Source: Saussurea involucrata (Eukaryota > Streptophyta > Magnoliopsida > Asterales > Asteraceae). Taken from it: 64,000 bases of DNA. Position numbers and translations under genes: made by a program. Below are positions 57,893 through 64,000 of this stretch, piece by piece; position 1 is the first letter of the stretch, and each line of letters opens with the position of its first letter. Location of the stretch: the NCBI GenBank assembly GCA_033807775.1, contig CM066317.1:40551870-40615869 (forward strand), given 5' to 3'. The notes below the pieces were generated by a model that made no database searches, was not told where the DNA came from, and was given only the letters and a program-made list of their open reading frames with translations.

Positions 57893-59486
57893 TGTAACAA
57901 CCCAAATCCCATAACATACATCATAATACATAACATGCATACATATCATTGATTTACAACAAAAGTTACATAACAAACCAAGTACGGTCTCATTAGTCTT
58001 GACATTACAAAATATATAAAAGCTTTATAATCAACATCCATCAAAAGCTTCCTACACTTCATCCTCTCCTGCCGATCCTTAACCTGGAAAACATATTTTT
58101 GAAAACAAAATGAGGGTTAGACCAAACGGGTCTAGTGAGTTAATCCCGGTCCTTTCCAAAATCATTATAAAACCTTTTATGTAAATCCTTTGTATCAAAA
58201 TAGTTTAGATAAACCTTTGGTAATCCTTTCATAAAATATAAACATACCACACGTATTTGAATACCAATCCAGACTCGTGCATCGTGTACATCTCATTCAC
58301 CTTATTCCTCCACAAATGGCCATATTAGTTGGTAGCAAGCCAACTAATAAGTCAACAACCGGTCCGCACACCGGAACCCGGCTACCCGTCGGTCCGCACA
58401 CCGGAACCCGACTACTCACCGGTCCGCTCACCGAAACCCGGCAACAAGTGCACTCGTGTAGTGTAATGCACCAATAAATATAATATATTACTATATTATA
58501 TACACAAAATATTCACACCTTGATCGTATATCCATTCCACACATATCCATCTCATATATATAAACACAGATATATATATATATTCCAGTTGAAAATGTTT
58601 TAAAGTAAAACTCACCTGAATGCTTACAATATGCTTCCAAACCTTTCTCCGAGCTATCCGATCCTTTATCCAAAATTCTCAGAATCTGAAACCATTTACA
58701 TACAAATATCTCCTTACCAACTTATGTATAAGACTTACTAGCAGGCTATGGACTCTAGATACATCTACATAACTCTTATCCTCAAAAATTGACCAAACAA
58801 CCAAGTTATCCGGAAACCACAAAGTATCCGGACAACTTTTCGGACAACATAAAGAATCCGGACAACATGAGGAATCCGGATACCATCCGGTATCCTATTC
58901 CATCCGGAAAAGCATAACAAGAGGAACTTACCCGGATACTTGAATCATCCGGACACCATCATCAGAGCTACCCGGACACTACCAACAAAAGTATCCGGAC
59001 ACGTTCATTCTATCCGGAAACTACTGTCGGTTTGGTGCTTTTTACCCAGAAAACCGACTGAATCAACCCCAGATGTGTATTTAACTATTCTAATCCGATA
59101 GAAACCTTCTAAAAGCAGTTACAAACACAAAATACAAAGGAACATACCTTAATTTCTCTTCCAAGTACTCCAAATTGAGTCTCTTAGCCACAACGTTTCT
59201 TTCTTCTTCTTGCTCTCTCTTTCTCTCAACACACACACACACAACACCTACTGATTTTCTGCTTTGTGAATATCTGGAAGTCCATAAGGATAATATCTAA
59301 CCTTATTTACCATTTAAACCCCACATTTCTCACTAATGACCACAATACCTTTTTAACTTACTAATTAATCCAAACACCCCTAAACTTATATATATTTACC
59401 CAAACTTACCCTAAATATCAACTTTAAAGTTAACTAAACTTAACGGAAAGATATTTTTAACTAACGAACTTACCCGGGGTATTACA
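57893..59486 (-). repeat. 5' LTR of element F
   Basis: It is 1,594 bases and the partner of 54583-56160. It differs mainly by small indels (a CTGCCGAT-containing insertion near 58070, longer TA and CA runs) and scattered substitutions. Confidence 0.93.
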
Positions 59487-59491
59487 CTACC

Positions 59492-59867
59492 CGAATATTT
59501 GAAGAATCACAAGGAAAACCCCCAATCTCAACACTGAGTTATTGATAAACTCAAGTTTCCTTTCCAAATTGAATCCCAAACCTCCACAAGGCTTAAAGAG
59601 TGAAGAGATAAGTGATTACCTTGATGTATTCGATGATTTCCCAAAGCTCCGCTCCGAATCCAAGCTCATCCTCCTCAAATGCAGAATTTCCTTCTTTACA
59701 CACACATACACACTCTCTTGGCCGCACACAACCCTGATGAATGGAAATGACGGAATTAGGGTTTCTATGCCCTTTATACCTTTTTCACAAAACCACTAAT
59801 CTTTCATCTTTCTCACATTCACCGCCACACTTTATTTATTCACAGTAATAACCCGATTATTACGTCA
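59492..59867 (-). repeat. 3' LTR of chromovirus G, end adjoining the PPT
   Basis: It continues the sequence left of the F insertion and ends GATTATTACGTCA at 59867. The minus strand then has GAGGGGAGGA (59868-59877), the polypurine tract, overlapping the pol stop codon. Confidence 0.7.
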
Positions 59868-59875
59868 TCCTCCCC

Positions 59876-62800
59876 TCAAAAGAATTCGGTCCCCGGAATT
59901 CCATCTTCGAACAAATGAGGGTATCGGGACCTCATGTCCGACTCCACTTCCCAAGTAGCCTCCTGGCCCTTATGGAAATGCCACTGAACTTTCACAAGAG
60001 AAATTTCTTTATTTTTCAACTTCTTGACCTTGCGATCCTCGATCGCCAACGACTCCTCAACATAATTCAATTTCTCATCCACGCGAATGTCTTCCAGTGG
60101 TACGACCATGCTCTCCTCGGCCAAGCACTTCCTCAGACTTGACACGTGAAAAGTCGAATAAACTCCTCGAAGTTCCTCGGGTAACTCCTGTTTATACGCC
60201 ACCTCGCCCACTCGCTCGACGATGGCAAACGACCCGACATACCTAGGCCTTAGCTTCCCTTTCTTCCTGAAACACACCACACCTTTCCATGGTGAAACCT
60301 TAAGCATCACCTTATCCCCTACCATGAATTCAATCGGTTTCCTTCTCTTATTCGCATACATCTTTTGGCGATCCTGAGCCACCTTCAACTTTTCTCTTAT
60401 CATACTAATCTTATCGACAGTCAACTGCACAATCTCCGGTCCTGCCATCTGCCTCTCTCCCACTTCATTCCAACACAACGGTGTTCTACACTTACGCCCG
60501 TACAATGCTTTGTATGGCGTCGCTTGAAGACTGGCGTGATAACTATTGTTATACGAGAATTCGATCAACGGCATATGAGATTCCCATGAGCCCTTGAAGT
60601 CTATCACACAAGCATGCAACATATCTTCCAAGGTCTGTATAGTCCTTTCACTTTGTCCATCCGTCTGAGGGTGATAGGCGGTGCTCATCAACAGCTGAGT
60701 GCCTAACTCCCTTTGAAGACTTCTCCAAAAAAACGACGTGAAGCGACTATCACGGTCAGAGACTATGGACGACGGCACTCCGTGCCTCGTCACCACTTCA
60801 TTGACATACAACCTCGCTAACTTTTCCAACGAATCACTCTCCCGAATGGGTAGAAAGTGAGCCGACTTGGTAATACGGTCAACTATCACCCATATGGCAT
60901 CATACCCCTTCGGGGTCCTTGGTAGCTTCGTGACGAAGTACATCATAATACAGTCCCACTTCCACACCGATATCTCTAAGGGTTTCATTTCCTCGTAATG
61001 TCTTTGATGTCCTGCCTTGACCTTCAAACAAGTCATACACCGCTCAACAAAGTAAGCGACATCCTTCTTCAACCCCAACCACCAATACATTTGCCTCAGA
61101 TCTCAGTACATCTTATTTGTTCCCGGATGTACCGGATATCGCGATTTATGTGCTTCTTCCAAAATACGCTCCTGCAAACCTCCCAACTTAGGAACCCACA
61201 CTCGGTTCCCCAAACATTTCACACCATTCCCGTTACGTTCCAGGGATGTCACATAACCGAAAATCCTCTCACTTTTCCACCTTCCTTCTACAAGAGCTTC
61301 CTCTTGGAACTTCTTAATCTCGTCCAACAGATTAGAAATTGCGTCGACTCGAAAGGCCACCACTTTAGCTGACTCTCTTCTTTCCTTCCGACTCAAAGCA
61401 TCGGCCATGACGTTTGCTTTACCTGGAAGGTAAAGGATCTCACAATCATAGTCACTTAACAATTCCACCCAACGTCGTTGCCTCATATTCAACTCCTTTT
61501 GATCGAACAAATGCTTAAGGCTTTTATGATCGGAGTAGATCTGACACTTAAATCCATAAAGATAGTATCTCCAAATCTTTAGCGCGAAAACCACTGCCGC
61601 TAACTCCATGTCGTGCGTAGGGTAATTCTTCTCGTGCTCCTTCAACTGACGGGATGCATAAGCGATCACCTTCCCGCCTTGCATTAGTACACATCCTAGC
61701 CCCAACTTGGATGCATCGTTGTAGATTACAAATCCTTTCGTCCCACTAGGCAAGGAGAGAATCAGAGCGCTGCTCAACTTGTCTTTCAACTTACTGAACG
61801 CTTCTTCTTGAACCTCCGTCCACTCGAACTTAGCACTCTTCTTGGTCAAAGCGGTCAATGGCGTAGCTGTACGAGAAAAATCTTGGATGAACTTCCGATA
61901 GTAGCCCGCTAAACCAAGGAAACTCCTCACCTCCGAGGGTGTTCTCAGTTGTTCCCATTCTCTAATGGCCTCCACCTTGGCCGGGTCCACCTTGATGCCT
62001 TCTCCCGACACCACATGCCCCAAAAATTGGACTTCCCTGAGCCAAAAATCACATTTGGAGAACTTAGCAATAATTTCTCTCGTCGCAACAAATCTAACAC
62101 CACGCGAAGATGTTCTTCGTGATCACTCTGCGATCGGGAATAGATGAGGATGTCATCTATGAACACAATCACACACTTGTCCAACAACGCACCGCACACC
62201 CGATTCATTAAATCCATGAAGACGGCTGGAGCATTAGTCAATCCAAAAGGCATGACTAGAAACTCATAATGCCCGTACCTTGTGCGAAAGGCCGTCTTAG
62301 GCACATCTTCTCCCCTTACCTTCAACTGGTGATAACCGAATCTCAAATCTATCTTCGAGAAAAAGCTCGCCCCTTGAAACTGGTCGAACAAATCGTCGAT
62401 TCTCAAAAGTGGGTACTTGTTCTTGACGGTCACCTTGTTAAGCTCGTGATACTCTATGCACATCCGCATAGACCCATCCTTCTTTTTAACGAAAAGCACC
62501 GGCGCTCCCCAGGGTGAGGAACTAGGGCGTATAAATCCCTTATCCAACAACTCCTGTAGTTGTGTCATCATCTTCTTCATCTCCGCCGGTGCCAACCGGT
62601 ATGGTGCACGCGCTATCGGTGCCGCACCAGGCATCAAATCGATCCTAAACTCGACTTGACGATCCGGGGGTAAGCCCGTCAGGTCATCCGGAAATACCTC
62701 CGGGAACTCACTCACCACAGGAACATCCTCTAATCCCTTCTTCTCTTTCTTAGCGTCCAACACATACGCCATAAACCCCTGACACCCCTTCTCTAAACAA

Positions 62801-63390
62801 TGCCTCGCCTTGAACACCGAAATAAGACAGGACTTACGCTCTCGTCTATCTCCATAGATTACCACCTCCGACTTATCGGGCAAGGCCATATGGATCATCT
62901 TCTTATTGCACACGATGCTAGCACTATTACTAGCCAACCAATCCATTCCCACAACGATGTCAAACTCTCCCATACCCATAGGGTACAACCGCAAGGGGAA
63001 AGAGTGACCCTCTACTTCGATACTACACCCCTCATACACCTCCCTCACCATGACTCAACTATCATCCGCAATCTCTACCTCAAAACCACACTCCATACGC
63101 TTAGGTTTAACTTGCAGACACCGAGCAAATTCCGGCGATACAAACGAACGGTTTGCACTCGAGTCAAATAACACTTTAGCAAGTACGGAGTTTACAAGAA
63201 AGTTACATGTCACCACGTTAGGTATCTCCACAACCTCTTCTGATGTCATGCGAAAAGCCCTCGCCTTTGCCCGCGCTGGCTCCACTTTCTTTTCTCCCAC
63301 CTTCCCTCTTTGTCCACCACCGTAACCACCTGAATACCCTTTCTTCAACTGCGGACAATCCGGTTTCAGATGATCTGGAGAGCCACACTG
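59876..63390 (-). pseudogene. pol: Chromovirus G (Tekay-like) protease, RT, RNase H, integrase, chromodomain
   Basis: On the minus strand the segment begins inside the gag zinc knuckle (CGSPDHLKPDCP), then PR (VTCNFLVNSVLAKVLFDSS, where DSG is expected). RT follows with PYRLAPAEM, SSPWGAPVLFVKKKDGS and the catalytic FIDDILIYS near 62150. RNase H has NDASKLGLG, YPTHDMELAAV, YSDHKSLKHLF and ADALSRK. Integrase has HPGTNKMY and CMTC for zinc binding, MYFVTKLP where MDFVTKLP is expected, SDRDSRF, and TDGQSERTIQTLEDML. The C-terminal chromodomain has VKVQWHFHKGQEATWE and stops at 59876. Damage: TGA at 63055, a shift near 62070, TGA at 61103, and two altered catalytic sites. Confidence 0.9.
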
Positions 63391-64000
63391 TGTAACACCC
63401 TAAAAATCAGGGTCAATTTAAACCTTAAAATTCAACAGGGTTATCATAATATCATCCAAACTTTTATACATAAGTAGAAAATTAACTATGAGGATTCATA
63501 TACACATTTCGAATTCTCAAAACAACCTATTAATCTAATCCTGTCAACTACGATTAGATTAAATTGGTTGTCTAAGCCATTCATCAAAAGCATCCTCGCA
63601 TCAACTAACTTCTCCACTTATCACCAAAAGTTGGATACCAAAACACTCGTCCCTCTTCCCATTACTTCCCCGAGCTCGTACCTGGTAAGAAAATTTAATT
63701 TGAAACGATTAGGCTTATGCCTAGTGAGAACATCCATTTTCAAATTAAAACATTATCAGCTTTGGAAACTCAATTATTCAAAGCGTATAAACAAACCTGG
63801 TTTGCCACCATTTTACCGTACTCATACTCATCTTGCGATGACGGGAACATACCCAATTCCATGAGTATGACTAACATTCAGAAAGTCATATCATCACATT
63901 CGAGAGCCTACTACGAGTCATTACAGATTCTAGATCATCGCTCATATCCAAGAAATTACAGGTTACTTTATGCCTATTTTTTGGAGTGGAAGTAGAGATT
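63391..64000. mobile_element. Gypsy-type LTR (5' part, runs out of window)
   Basis: It starts TGTAACACCC at 63391, exactly inside the gag knuckle of G. From 63659 it aligns with positions 1-342 of the window at high identity, so it is another copy of the same LTR family. The conserved block (TAGGCTTATGCCTAGTGAG) is at 63709-63730. The flanking five bases CACTG should be repeated at its other end, beyond the window. Confidence 0.85.

Larger units (their letters stand above)
54583..59486 (-). mobile_element. Element F: gag-only chromovirus derivative, TSD CTACC
   Basis: LTRs at 54583-56160 and 57893-59486 are flanked by exact CTACC duplications (54578-54582 and 59487-59491). The internal part is only 1.73 kb: PBS, gag, the first residues of protease, then directly the last bases of a pol-like tail (about 56175-56200) and the PPT. 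RT, RNase H and integrase are deleted. The two LTRs differ by about 30 positions (about 2%), so it moved recently, necessarily with enzymes supplied in trans. It sits in an LTR of G. Confidence 0.93.

Overview
The window is repeat-dense flowering-plant chromosome. Every recognisable protein belongs to an LTR retrotransposon; the only other protein-like trace is a 92-codon reading frame inside a TIR element, and no intact host gene was found. Plant evidence: tRNA-iMet primer binding sites (TGGTATCAGAGC), Ty1/copia and chromodomain Ty3/gypsy proteins, a Tourist-like MITE with TTA duplications, MITEs sitting in TA microsatellites, and plant-type TATA and G-box promoters. From memory only, the copia accessory proteins and the chromovirus pol look most like elements of asterids, perhaps Asteraceae.

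Layout. 1-2113 is the end of a gypsy-type LTR carrying a MITE. 3500-4008 and 9628-10130 are two halves of an old Athila-like gypsy relic, split by a solo LTR (4009-9627, TSD CCTAA), which itself contains a same-family solo LTR in the opposite orientation (5683-8659, TSD TTTGA). About 10215-12168 and 42498-46255 are two halves of a decayed, end-less copia element (C), split by copia element A (12169-42492, TSD ATGGG). A is split by copia element B (13934-30889, TSD GTTTG), and B by a 2.0 kb non-autonomous LTR element D (26370-28402, TSD AAGTC). 46256-53823 is AT-rich non-coding DNA with a chain of TIR elements, each flanked by (TA)n. 54583-59486 is a gag-only chromovirus derivative F (TSD CTACC), inserted in the 3' LTR of a Tekay-like chromovirus G (pol at 59876-63390, minus strand). 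G is cut inside its gag zinc knuckle by another gypsy LTR at 63391-64000, which is similar to the LTR at position 1.

How the parts work together. Copia elements A, B and C have the order LTR, PBS, gag, protease/integrase/RT/RNase H, spacer, and then a very large extra gene (aORF), PPT, LTR. In A and B the aORF starts with a strong-context ATG about 120 nt downstream of a TATA box, with ACGT/G-box words further upstream. It therefore looks like a separately promoted accessory gene rather than a read-through product. All copies here are broken by stops, frameshifts or nested insertions. The LTR pairs of A, B, D and F differ by only about 2-3.5% (counted by eye), so the nest formed recently.
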